Shown piece by piece: positions 1 through 6,777 of a stretch of 14,895 nucleotides of DNA (its first letter is position 1; each line of letters begins with the position of its first letter). The notes under the pieces were generated by a model. That model did not search any database. It was not told the origin of the DNA and saw nothing but the letters and a program-made list of their open reading frames with translations. Made by a program: the position numbers and the translations under genes. The DNA is from Christiangramia sp. (GTDB lineage Bacteria; Bacteroidota; Bacteroidia; Flavobacteriales; Flavobacteriaceae): contig JAGXII010000138.1 of the NCBI GenBank assembly GCA_024635735.1, forward strand, positions 1 through 14,895, in the 5' to 3' direction.

Positions 1-1
1 A

Positions 2-190
2 AGCAATCCCGAGGAGATAAAGAAAAATCTTGTTTTCCAGCTAACGGCTCCGGTAAAATGGACTCAGTCGGTTCAAAATATGATCAAGGATGGTGCCTCT
101 GAATTTATTGAAGTAGGTCCCGGAAAAGTATTACAGGGGCTGGTTAAAAAAATTGACCGCAGCGCCGAGACTTCTTCTGCGGAAATATAA
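2..190 (+). CDS. fabD: FabD, malonyl-CoA:ACP transacylase (3' end only)
   Basis: Only the last 62 codons are inside the window, ending at TAA 188-190; the gene begins upstream of base 1. The visible protein contains LTAPVKWTQSV and FIEVGPGKVLQGLVKKI, which match the C-terminal end of FabD (the P-V-x-W-x-x-S-V segment and the E-x-G-P-G-x-V-L-x-G-L segment). FabD moves the malonyl group from CoA to acyl-carrier protein to start fatty-acid elongation in the cytoplasm. The active-site GHS serine and histidine lie outside the window, so catalytic integrity cannot be judged. A hairpin terminator follows about 20 bp after the stop, so this is the end of its transcription unit. The family call is confident; the rest of the gene is unseen. 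Confidence 0.88.
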   Translation, partial: SNPEEIKKNLVFQLTAPVKWTQSVQNMIKDGASEFIEVGPGKVLQGLVKKIDRSAETSSAEI

Positions 191-211
191 AAAATACGTT
201 TATAAAAAAGC

Positions 212-261
212 TATAACCACGAACGCACTAATAATATGAGTGTATTCGTGGCTATTTTTTT
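212..261 (+). terminator. Rho-independent terminator after fabD
   Basis: An inverted repeat (ATAACCACGAA... paired with ...TTCGTGGCTAT, two mismatched positions inside the stem, loop around 230-239) is followed directly by a run of T (255-261). It lies between fabD and the convergent aminotransferase gene. The T tract is on the plus strand, so it primarily ends the fabD transcript. Confidence 0.8.
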
Positions 262-347
262 AATTCTGCGCTTTTCCGATTTGTCTAACTTCCCCCTCCT
301 ACATAATCGAGTTCGCTTCTTTTAAAATCGCAACATTCGCAAATAAA

Positions 348-1481
348 CTAACTGTTCAGAAAATTTTTGATCGTTTCAGCGATATATTCAATTTGTTCTT
401 CATCTAATTCCGTATGCATAGGCAGGGAAAGCACTTCTTTCACCAGTTGATTGGTCACGGGAAAATCGGCTTCCTTATACCTTTCATCGGCATATGCCTT
501 CTGGCTGTGAAGCGGAATTGGATAGTAAATCCCAAAAGGAATCCCCTTCTCCTGAAGATGTTTCGCGAGGGCATCCCGCTTTCCGTTCTTTATTTTCAGG
601 GTGTATTGATGATAAACATGAGTATCAAACTCGCCATCCAGTACCGGAGTTTCAACATCCTCATTGCCCTGGAACGCCTCCGTATATTTTTCGGCCGATT
701 TTTGTCTTGCCTTATTGTATTGGTCAAGTTTTGGCAGTTTAGCCCTAAGTACCGCCGCCTGAAAACTATCCAGTCGCGAATTTACGCCCACAACATCATG
801 ATGATATCTTTCATACATTCCATGGTTTACAATTCCCCTGATCGTATGAGTAAGCTTATCATCATTGGTATAAATCGCGCCGCCATCCCCATAGCAACCA
901 AGATTTTTAGAAGGGAAGAAAGAAGTTGCAGCTACATCTCCTATTGTTCCGGCCTTTTGAGTTTTTCCCGATTTGGAATGATAATTCGCCCCGATTGCCT
1001 GGGCATTATCCTCAATCACATATAAATTATGTTCTCTGGCGATTTCCATTATAGCATCCATATTTCCCGTTTGTCCAAATAAGTGAACGGGAACTATAGC
1101 TTTAGTGTTTGGCGTAATGGCCTTTTTAATCGCTTCAGGATCTATATTAAAAGTGTGTGGGTCCACATCTACCAATACCGGCGTAAGCTGCAATAACGCG
1201 ATCACCTCAACAGTGGCAGCAAAGGTAAAATCGGCAGTGATCACCTCGTCACCCGGTTTTAAACCTAGCCCCATCATAGCGATCTGTAGCGCGTCAGTCC
1301 CGTTAGCACATGGGATTACATGTTTTACATCTAGATAATCTTCCAGCTCTTTCTGGAATGACTGAACCTGCGGTCCATTTATAAAAGCCGTGGTTTCCAG
1401 GACTTCCTGCAGGGATTCATTTACCTCGCTCTTTATTCCTTCATACTGACCCTTAAGGTCTACCATTTGAATTTTCTTCAT
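348..1481 (-). CDS. DegT/DnrJ/EryC1/StrS-family PLP-dependent sugar aminotransferase
   Basis: A 377-residue cytoplasmic aminotransferase of fold type I, full length for the family. Family members make amino sugars from nucleotide-linked keto-sugars, usually for LPS O-antigen, capsule or glycan synthesis. Visible landmarks: MVDLKGQYE at the N-terminus (typical of WbpE/WlbC-like members); GTDAL at 61-65, which binds the cofactor phosphate; VIEDNAQAIGA at 155-165 with the Asp that contacts the pyridine nitrogen; and SFFPSKNLG with Lys192 as the PLP lysine. The ATG at 1481 is preferred. The frame opens three codons earlier with TTG ATA TTG, which is an unlikely start. The gene is divergent from waaA with about 170 bp between them, which fits a surface-polysaccharide role, but no other sugar-nucleotide genes are visible, so the exact substrate cannot be named. 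Older databases sometimes mislabel this family as regulators. Confidence 0.9.
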   Translation of the reverse strand: MKKIQMVDLKGQYEGIKSEVNESLQEVLETTAFINGPQVQSFQKELEDYLDVKHVIPCANGTDALQIAMMGLGLKPGDEVITADFTFAATVEVIALLQLTPVLVDVDPHTFNIDPEAIKKAITPNTKAIVPVHLFGQTGNMDAIMEIAREHNLYVIEDNAQAIGANYHSKSGKTQKAGTIGDVAATSFFPSKNLGCYGDGGAIYTNDDKLTHTIRGIVNHGMYERYHHDVVGVNSRLDSFQAAVLRAKLPKLDQYNKARQKSAEKYTEAFQGNEDVETPVLDGEFDTHVYHQYTLKIKNGKRDALAKHLQEKGIPFGIYYPIPLHSQKAYADERYKEADFPVTNQLVKEVLSLPMHTELDEEQIEYIAETIKNFLNS

Positions 1482-1517
1482 CAATATCAAATTTATCCGG
1501 CCCTTTCATCTTCTAAT

Positions 1518-1573
1518 AAAGGCCTTTCTTTAAAATGCCCCAAGAGGCATTTCATAACTTTTTTTTAGGCCTA
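1518..1573. promoter_or_regulatory. Divergent intergenic region with inverted repeats (aminotransferase / waaA)
   Basis: The 172-bp space between two divergent starts must hold both promoters. It contains a 7-bp stem (AAATGCC 1533-1539 with GGCATTT 1546-1552), an AAAGGCCTTT palindrome at 1518-1527 and a TAGGCCTA palindrome at 1566-1573. A weak -7-like element TATTTTAG (1625-1632, one mismatch to TAnnTTTG) lies 21 bp before waaA. These could be regulator sites or chance in AT-rich DNA. No function is assigned. Confidence 0.25.
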
Positions 1574-1653
1574 CGAAAATACGAAATATCACCTCTACTG
1601 CCAATCTGTTTATCAGGAAACACCTATTTTAGCAAACTCAAGTCAATCTAGTA

Positions 1654-2889
1654 GTGCAAAGAATTTACAACGTACTGGTTAATTTAAGCGGAATGGTTCT
1701 AAAATCGGCAGGATACTTTAGTAATAAGCTGAAGGATTTTACAGAGGGAAGGAAAGATCTTTTTACCAAACTGCAACATTCTATTGACCCCTCACAGGAA
1801 TATATCTGGATCCACGCTTCTTCCCTGGGAGAATTTGAAATGGCAGTTCCTGTTATTCAAATGCTGAAGGATAAATATCCAAAAAGCAAAATAGTGGTTA
1901 GTTTTTTCTCTCCTTCCGGTTATAAAAATAAGAAACAACATCCACTGGTAGATTATTTCACTTATTTACCGCTGGATACCGAAGAGAATGCGCAGAAATT
2001 TCTGGAGATCATCAAGCCGAAAATAGCCTTTTTCATCAAATATGATTTCTGGCCAAATTTTCTATATAGCCTCAAGAATAAAGGTATCAGGACGTTTCTG
2101 GTTTCAGGAGTATTCAGAAAAGATCAGACTTTCTTTAAGACCTATGGAAAATGGATGCGAAATTCTCTTGCGGCCTTTGAACACTTTTTCGTTCAGAATG
2201 AAGAATCCGAAAGATTGCTGAAGTCTATAGGTTTTAAAAATGTGAGCATTGCCGGAGATACGAGATTTGATCGTGTTGCCAACCAGATAGAAGCCAACAA
2301 CACCCTCGACTTTATTGAAGAATTCAAAAATGATCAATTATTAGTGGTGTGCGGAAGCACATGGCCTGAAGATGAAAACATCATCACAGATTATATAAAC
2401 CGGCATCCGGATCTCAAAGTGATTATTGCCCCGCATGAGATAAAACCCGAAAAGATCAAAAAGTTAGAAGAAAAGATTACATCGCGGGTGGTGAAATATT
2501 CGGCCAGGGAAGGTAAAGACCTTAAAGATCACAGCGTTTTGATAATGGATACTATTGGAATGCTAGGCCGGGCCTACAGCTACGCCGATATTGCATATGT
2601 GGGCGGTGCGGCAGGCAATACCGGTTTACACAATATTCTGGAACCTGCTACTTTTGGTTTACCTATTCTTACAGGAAAAAACATCTCACGTTTTCCCGAA
2701 GCGAAAAGATTGAGGCAATTAGCCGGACTTTATACGGTTAAAAATCCCGGAGAATTTACTGAAATCATGGAAAAATTTAGAACTTCAGATGATTTTAGAA
2801 GAAAAACGGGTATGATTTCAGGTCATTTTATCAATAGCAACACCGGCGCTACCAGAATACTTTCAGATTATTTAAGCGGGGGATTGTAA
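1654..2889 (+). CDS. waaA: 3-deoxy-D-manno-octulosonic acid (Kdo) transferase, GT30
   Basis: A 411-residue glycosyltransferase that transfers Kdo from CMP-Kdo to the lipid A precursor at the cytoplasmic face of the inner membrane. Landmarks: a hydrophobic N-terminal stretch (about 7-22) that probably anchors it; IWIHASSLGEFE at 51-62, where Glu60 corresponds to the catalytic base of the family; a DFWPN motif at 131-135; GDTRFDR at 201-207; GSTWPEDE at 234-241; and the CMP-binding C-terminal motif GLHNILEPA at 324-332. Length and motif order are normal. The start is GTG at 1654: an in-frame stop lies at 1630-1632 with no ATG between, and the next ATG (codon 14) would cut into the N-terminal segment. 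No Shine-Dalgarno is visible. Whether it adds one or two Kdo residues cannot be told from sequence. Confidence 0.95.
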   Translation: MQRIYNVLVNLSGMVLKSAGYFSNKLKDFTEGRKDLFTKLQHSIDPSQEYIWIHASSLGEFEMAVPVIQMLKDKYPKSKIVVSFFSPSGYKNKKQHPLVDYFTYLPLDTEENAQKFLEIIKPKIAFFIKYDFWPNFLYSLKNKGIRTFLVSGVFRKDQTFFKTYGKWMRNSLAAFEHFFVQNEESERLLKSIGFKNVSIAGDTRFDRVANQIEANNTLDFIEEFKNDQLLVVCGSTWPEDENIITDYINRHPDLKVIIAPHEIKPEKIKKLEEKITSRVVKYSAREGKDLKDHSVLIMDTIGMLGRAYSYADIAYVGGAAGNTGLHNILEPATFGLPILTGKNISRFPEAKRLRQLAGLYTVKNPGEFTEIMEKFRTSDDFRRKTGMISGHFINSNTGATRILSDYLSGGL

Positions 2890-2983
2890 GTATTTTAACA
2901 CTTTTCTGCTAAAAAAGCATAAAAATATCGCTTAAGACTTAATTCATCGTAATTTCGGCCTCACAAACACTAAATAGATTTTT

Positions 2984-3217
2984 ATGAAACGTATTTCATT
3001 TTTTGCAGGTATGCTGTTATTAATGGTTTCAACCCTTACTTCATGCCGCGACACCACTGAAAAGGAAACGGTGATAAGAGAAGTACAGGTTGAGAAAACA
3101 GTAGACACTGAAACTAAGGACAAAGAAGGAATCCTTGAAAGGACTGCTAAGGAAGTAGATAAAAAAGTTAATAAAGAGATTGATACTGTGATTCAGAATA
3201 TTGGGGATGATAATTAG
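2984..3217 (+). CDS. Small predicted lipoprotein, charged, SCRDT type
   Basis: A 77-residue protein with a lipoprotein signal: positively charged start (MKR), hydrophobic stretch 5-18 and lipobox LTSC with the acylated Cys at residue 21. The mature part (RDTTEKETVIREVQVEKTV...) is highly charged, has no other cysteine and looks helical. It should be attached to a membrane by its lipidated N-terminus; no enzymatic motif is visible and I do not recognise a function. It lies 94 bp after waaA and 139 bp before a second small lipoprotein with the same SCR(D/E)T junction, so the two are probably diverged paralogues or share export features. A near-consensus -7 box (TAATTTCG, 2950-2957) lies 26 bp upstream of the ATG, suggesting its own promoter. 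Confidence 0.75.
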   Translation: MKRISFFAGMLLLMVSTLTSCRDTTEKETVIREVQVEKTVDTETKDKEGILERTAKEVDKKVNKEIDTVIQNIGDDN

Positions 3218-3319
3218 AAAATCTCAAGTTTTTTTTGAAGCAAATGAATTCCAGACCTTTATAAAATAGATTTATGAAAATTTTAGGAGCGTTTTAGATT
3301 ATCACTAACACCTCAGGAA

Positions 3320-3327
3320 TACATTTG
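3320..3327 (+). promoter_or_regulatory. Bacteroidota -7 promoter element for the second lipoprotein
   Basis: TACATTTG matches the Bacteroidota sigma-A -7 consensus TAnnTTTG exactly and lies 29 bp before the ATG at 3357, which would give a short leader. A partial -33 element (TTTTAG) sits about 22 bp upstream. The match is by eye only. Confidence 0.55.
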
Positions 3328-3356
3328 TTATTATTAACACCAAAAATTTTATAGTT

Positions 3357-3629
3357 ATGAGAAAATCAATATTAATGCTCGCAATGATATTTTCTATTGG
3401 AAGTTTTTTTACTTCCTGTAGAGAAACTGCAGAGGATAAAAATGATAATGAGATGGAAATGTCTGACGATATGGACAACATGCATGATGAAGCCGATAAA
3501 GTAGGCAATGACATCGAAAATGCAGCGGAGGACGCAGGTAATGCTGTAGAAAATGCTGCTGAAGAAACCGGACAGGCTGTGGAAAATGCAGCCGAAGAAA
3601 TAGAAGGTCAAACCAATGACGACTATTAG
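3357..3629 (+). CDS. Small acidic lipoprotein with 11-residue (LEA-like) repeats
   Basis: A 90-residue protein with a lipoprotein signal: MRKS, hydrophobic 5-18, lipobox FTSC with Cys21. The mature chain is strongly acidic (a D/E/M-rich linker at 24-42) and then holds repeats in exact 11-residue register: 52-62 DIENAAEDAGN, 63-73 AVENAAEETGQ and 74-84 AVENAAEEIEG, with 41-51 (NMHDEADKVGN) as a diverged first unit. Eleven-residue Ala/Glu-rich amphipathic repeats are the hallmark of LEA group 3-like helices, which protect membranes or proteins under drying or osmotic stress, or lie along membranes. That role is an inference here. Small Asn/Ala-rich entericidin-like lipoproteins are another comparison. 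It has its own promoter element and is followed by a strong terminator, so it is probably a single-gene transcript. Confidence 0.78.
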   Translation: MRKSILMLAMIFSIGSFFTSCRETAEDKNDNEMEMSDDMDNMHDEADKVGNDIENAAEDAGNAVENAAEETGQAVENAAEEIEGQTNDDY

Positions 3630-3666
3630 TTCTCCTGAGTAAACCCTATAAGTAAACTAATCAACC

Positions 3667-3711
3667 AGAAGAACCCTTTTTTTTGCGATCAAAAAGGGTT
3701 CTTCTTATTTT
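3667..3711 (+). terminator. Strong rho-independent terminator (15-bp perfect stem)
   Basis: AGAAGAACCCTTTTT (3667-3681) pairs perfectly with 3691-3705 and is followed by a TATTTTTT tract. It ends the lipoprotein transcript. The last base of the stem, 3705, is also the last base of the stop codon of the convergent S24 regulator, so the same hairpin is read from the opposite side immediately after that gene. Confidence 0.9.
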
Positions 3712-4472
3712 TTAAAGGATTTTAATTCTCGTTTTAATTCTTCCATAGATTGCTGCAGCTCCTGAAATAATCCATTATTTGAAGGATTATCAAGGTTAAA
3801 CGTTAGTTTAGAATTCACCTGCCAGATCTCCTGGATATCATGAACATTAATTTCTAATGGCAAATATTCCTCATTAAGGGAGATTAAAAGAACTTTTGAA
3901 GAATCCGGTAGTTTTTGAAGTTTCTTCACTAAAACAGAATCGTACATTACCACCACATAGACCTTGTTATTACCCGCTTCCTCTAAAGAAGGTACTGCTT
4001 TTCCCATCACCCATTCTCCAGGCCTGTAATCTGGCATCATACTATCCCCTTCAATTTGAAAACCTCTATAGGTGGCATTGCGAAACTCAGGTAAGGGAAT
4101 ATCGAATGCGGGCAATTGACTATACCATTCCACATCCTGCACGTTATGCGGATATCCTGCAGCAGCCTTTTGATTTACCAGAACAATATTTTCATTATCA
4201 GAACTATCTACGGTAATCACTTTAGGGCTTACATCTCCTTTGGAAACTTTTAGGTACTTCTGACCGCTTTCCCCAAAAAGCCACAATGGATTTATCCCGA
4301 ACTGGCGAAGCAGTTCAGCCACTACTTTACCGGAAAGTCTGGTTCTCCCCCGCTCGATATCGGCTGTTGAATTCTTAATTCCAAGCAGCTCCGCGAATTC
4401 GGCCTGCGTAAAATTATTCTCTTCTCTTACTTCTTTAAAATGTTTGATTTCTATTGATCCAGGTGTTCCCAT
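3705..4472 (-). CDS. XRE-family repressor with S24 (CI/LexA-like) peptidase domain
   Basis: A 255-residue regulator. Residues about 10-65 form a helix-turn-helix (FTQAEFAELLGIKNSTADIERGR). Residues about 100-220 are an S24 domain with GDSMMPDYRPGEWV (Ser144 nucleophile), VLVKKL (Lys183 general base) and an Ala-Gly pair in KAAAGYP (A105-G106) where LexA/CI proteins self-cleave. The C-terminus (234-255) looks like a coiled coil. All parts needed for RecA-stimulated self-cleavage are present, so it could respond to DNA damage, but many such chromosomal regulators have other inducers. The ATG at 4472 is chosen; the frame extends nine codons to a TTG at 4499, but those codons lie inside the operator-like dyad. 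Its promoter is flanked by two inverted operator-like arms, suggesting autorepression. No prophage genes are nearby. Confidence 0.88.
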   Translation of the reverse strand: MGTPGSIEIKHFKEVREENNFTQAEFAELLGIKNSTADIERGRTRLSGKVVAELLRQFGINPLWLFGESGQKYLKVSKGDVSPKVITVDSSDNENIVLVNQKAAAGYPHNVQDVEWYSQLPAFDIPLPEFRNATYRGFQIEGDSMMPDYRPGEWVMGKAVPSLEEAGNNKVYVVVMYDSVLVKKLQKLPDSSKVLLISLNEEYLPLEINVHDIQEIWQVNSKLTFNLDNPSNNGLFQELQQSMEELKRELKSFKK

Positions 4473-4482
4473 ACATATTATA

Positions 4483-4531
4483 ATTAGGAATAATTCCAAT
4501 AATACTCAAATTTATTGGATTTTATCCTAAT
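4483..4531 (-). promoter_or_regulatory. Promoter and paired operator-like inverted repeat of the S24 repressor
   Basis: Two 20-bp arms, 4483-4502 and 4512-4531, are inverted copies of each other (17 of 20 positions match) separated by 9 bp. Each arm is itself a partial palindrome (GGAAT-A-ATTCC in one, GGAT...ATCC in the other), as expected for a dimer site. The space between them carries the minus-strand -7 element TAAATTTG (4514 to 4507), an exact TAnnTTTG match, 35 bp before the ATG at 4472. A dimer on each arm would cover the promoter. Binding by the adjacent repressor is an inference. Confidence 0.6.
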
Positions 4532-4559
4532 TAAATAAATTTTAAGAAAAAATTTTTGG

Positions 4560-4706
4560 TTGTCAGTAAGTATCACAATTTAATAAAGTGCATCATTCTG
4601 AACTCGTTTCAGAATCTTAAAATACTATAAATCCTCATTATAAAATGAGACCCTGAAATATCCCGATAGCTCGGGACAGGGTGACGAGATAACTATTATG
4701 ACTAAA
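4560..4706 (-). repeat. Dispersed stem-loop repeat, copy A (REP/MITE-like)
   Basis: About 147 bp that reappear in opposite orientation at 12240-12375 and, in part, at 14753-14810. Read on the plus strand it holds three stem-loops: ATTCTGAAC/GTTTCAGAAT (4594-4615), CTCATTATAAAATGAG (4633-4648) and CCCTGAAA...CAGGG (4650-4682). The last has a second nested hairpin (TCCCGATAGCTCGGGA) in its loop that copy B lacks. It fills most of the gap between the ATPase 3' end and the S24 promoter, where it may also help end the ATPase transcript. It has no coding content. Confidence 0.85.
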
Positions 4707-4727
4707 CTCGGGATCTATGTAAAATTT

Positions 4728-6719
4728 TTAAGAATGGCTGTATTTATCCTTAAAGCCCAGTAGTCTGAGGGCGTTTAAAACCACTACAAGGGTCGAGCCT
4801 TCATGAAAAACCACGGCAATCCCGATATTAGCCCATCCGAGGATAGTTGCAGGAAGCAGCAAAGCCACTACTCCAAGACTTATCCATAAATTCTGGCGGA
4901 TTATATTCTGAGCCTGACGGCTTAATGCAATGGCAAAGGGTAGTATTTCAAGTTTATCTGCCATTAGAGCAATATCGGCTGTTTCCAGGGCCACATCGCT
5001 ACCCGCGGCGCCCATCGCTATCCCAACAGTACTATTGGCCATTGCCGGAGCATCATTCACTCCGTCTCCAATCATTGCGATCTTAGATTCTTCTTCTTTG
5101 AGCTGACGTATTTTCTCCACCTTTTCTTCGGGTAATAAACTACCGTAGGCCTGAGTGATGCCAATTTCTGCAGCGACGGCATCTGCCACTTCCTGATTAT
5201 CACCGGTAACCATAATCATTTTAGTAATCCCGATCTTTTTAAGCAGGGCAATAGTATTTTTTGCGGCTTTTCGTGGTGTATCCATAAGGCCTACAATTCC
5301 CGTAAAGTCATTTTCACTCTGAATAAGCATTACGGTTTTACCCTCACGTTCCAGTGCTGTTACTTTAGTTTTCACTTCTTCGGGAACGCCTCCTGTTTCA
5401 TTATAAAGTTCAAGATTACCCACTTTAATCTGTTTCCCATTTATGAGTCCCTGTATTCCTTTTCCCTGTACGGCTACAGTATTCTTCACTTCCGGAAAAC
5501 CATTAGTAAGATTCAGCCTGGTTTTCCCGTCTCTCACGATCGCTTTTGCGAGAGGATGGTTACTGGAACTTTCCAGAGCAATAAGGGATTTGAGCATATC
5601 CTCATCGGTGATTCCATTAAGAGAAACCAGGTCTGTCATTTTCGGTTTACCTTCGGTAAGTGTTCCTGTTTTATCAAAAGCCAGGGCCGTGAGGGTGCCA
5701 AGATCCTCCAACGGTTTTCCCCCTTTGATGAGCACCCCGCCTTTTGCCGCACGGGCAATTCCGCTTAAAACCGCAGAGGGAGTGGAAATGGCCAGCGCAC
5801 AGGGACTGGCTGCAACAAGTGCCGCCATGGACCTGTAGAAACTTTCCGGCCAGGTTTCATCAACCACCAGAAAAGCGAAATTTAAAAGAACTACAAGCAC
5901 GAGTACGCCCGGCACATAAAACTTTTCAAATTTATCTGCCAGTAACTGGGTAGGCGACTTTTTCTCCTGGGCCTCCTGCACCATGGTAATGAGTCGGTTG
6001 AGTGTGGAGTCCTGAGCCTTTTTTATAACTTTAATATCTATAGTGCTGTCCCCGTTAATGGTCCCGGCAAAAGCCCGGTTTCGGGCGGGAATATCGGTAT
6101 CTGATTCAAATACGATATTTGGATCTTCAACAGGTTCCTTATCTGCCGGAATACTCTCACCGGTAATTGGCGCCTGATTGATACTGGTACTCCCCTGGAT
6201 TAAAAACCCGTCGGCACCTACTGTGGTATTCGGTTGGATTCTTATAATATCTCCAACTTTAAGGGCTTCGATCCTGGTTTCAACAAATTCATCCCCCTCT
6301 TTTCTCAAGGCCACCTTAGGAGAAATTTTGGTAAGCGACTCAATAGATTTCCGGGCTTTATCCATCGCCAGATGTTCCAGTGCATGGCCAAGGCTGAAAA
6401 GAAAAAGCAGTAATGCGCCTTCGGCCCATTTATCAAGAAATGCTGCTCCCAGCGCAGCCACCAGCATTAAAAAATCTATTTCGAATTTCAATTTGGATAT
6501 TTCCCGGAAAGCTAACTTGAGTGTATAGAATCCACCAAAAGAGTAAGAGATTAAATACACTATCAGGATATATACAAAGTCAATAGAAGAAAAACGATCC
6601 AGAAGAAAACCGGTAATTAGAAAGACACCGCATAAAATTGCGAAATAAAGCTCAGTTTTTTCACCAAATATTCCTGTTTTATGGGAATCATTCTGAGGAT
6701 CACAGCAGCTACTTGACAT
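4728..6719 (-). CDS. P1B-4 type heavy-metal efflux ATPase (SPC/HEGST subclass)
   Basis: A 663-residue inner-membrane P-type ATPase exporting transition metal ions. All pump motifs are present: TGES at 186-189 (actuator), SPC at 305-307 (metal site in the membrane), DKTGT with phosphorylated Asp349, HP at 388-389, TGDN at 505-508, GDGVND at 551-556, and HEGST at 639-643 in the last membrane helix. SPC instead of CPC together with HEG(G/S)T defines the P1B-4 group (CoaT, CtpD, PfeT/FrvA, HMA1-like), whose known substrates include Co(II), Fe(II), Ni(II) and Zn(II). There is no N-terminal MxCxxC domain, as usual for this group, only a Cys5-Cys6 pair followed by a His. The ATG at 6719 follows a Fur-family gene by 58 bp on the same strand, so metal-controlled co-expression is likely. 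The exact metal cannot be told. Confidence 0.93.
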   Translation of the reverse strand: MSSSCCDPQNDSHKTGIFGEKTELYFAILCGVFLITGFLLDRFSSIDFVYILIVYLISYSFGGFYTLKLAFREISKLKFEIDFLMLVAALGAAFLDKWAEGALLLFLFSLGHALEHLAMDKARKSIESLTKISPKVALRKEGDEFVETRIEALKVGDIIRIQPNTTVGADGFLIQGSTSINQAPITGESIPADKEPVEDPNIVFESDTDIPARNRAFAGTINGDSTIDIKVIKKAQDSTLNRLITMVQEAQEKKSPTQLLADKFEKFYVPGVLVLVVLLNFAFLVVDETWPESFYRSMAALVAASPCALAISTPSAVLSGIARAAKGGVLIKGGKPLEDLGTLTALAFDKTGTLTEGKPKMTDLVSLNGITDEDMLKSLIALESSSNHPLAKAIVRDGKTRLNLTNGFPEVKNTVAVQGKGIQGLINGKQIKVGNLELYNETGGVPEEVKTKVTALEREGKTVMLIQSENDFTGIVGLMDTPRKAAKNTIALLKKIGITKMIMVTGDNQEVADAVAAEIGITQAYGSLLPEEKVEKIRQLKEEESKIAMIGDGVNDAPAMANSTVGIAMGAAGSDVALETADIALMADKLEILPFAIALSRQAQNIIRQNLWISLGVVALLLPATILGWANIGIAVVFHEGSTLVVVLNALRLLGFKDKYSHS

Positions 6720-6742
6720 ATCGAGTTTTTAATAATATAAAG

Positions 6743-6773
6743 CTAAGATAAACTCAAAATCGTGCAATCTTAG
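6743..6773 (-). promoter_or_regulatory. Dyad between the Fur-family gene and the ATPase
   Basis: CTAAGAT (6743-6749) and ATCTTAG (6767-6773) form a 7-bp inverted repeat with a 17-bp spacer in the 58-bp gap. The left arm overlaps a minus-strand -7-like element (TATCTTAG, one mismatch to TAnnTTTG). It could be an operator for the Fur-family protein at an internal promoter, or a weak hairpin. It does not resemble the classical 19-bp Fur box. Confidence 0.3.
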
Positions 6774-6777
6774 TGCA

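Noticed and set aside
414..1338. Plus-strand frames within the aminotransferase gene
   Set aside because: They lie entirely antisense to a gene with clear catalytic motifs and show no domain pattern.
2900..2925. Weak hairpin TGCT...AGCA after waaA as a terminator
   Set aside because: A 4-bp stem in A/T-rich DNA without a convincing T run is not enough.
5443..6528. Plus-strand frames antisense to the ATPase gene
   Set aside because: They are shadows of the pump gene, with no motifs and S/P/R-rich composition.
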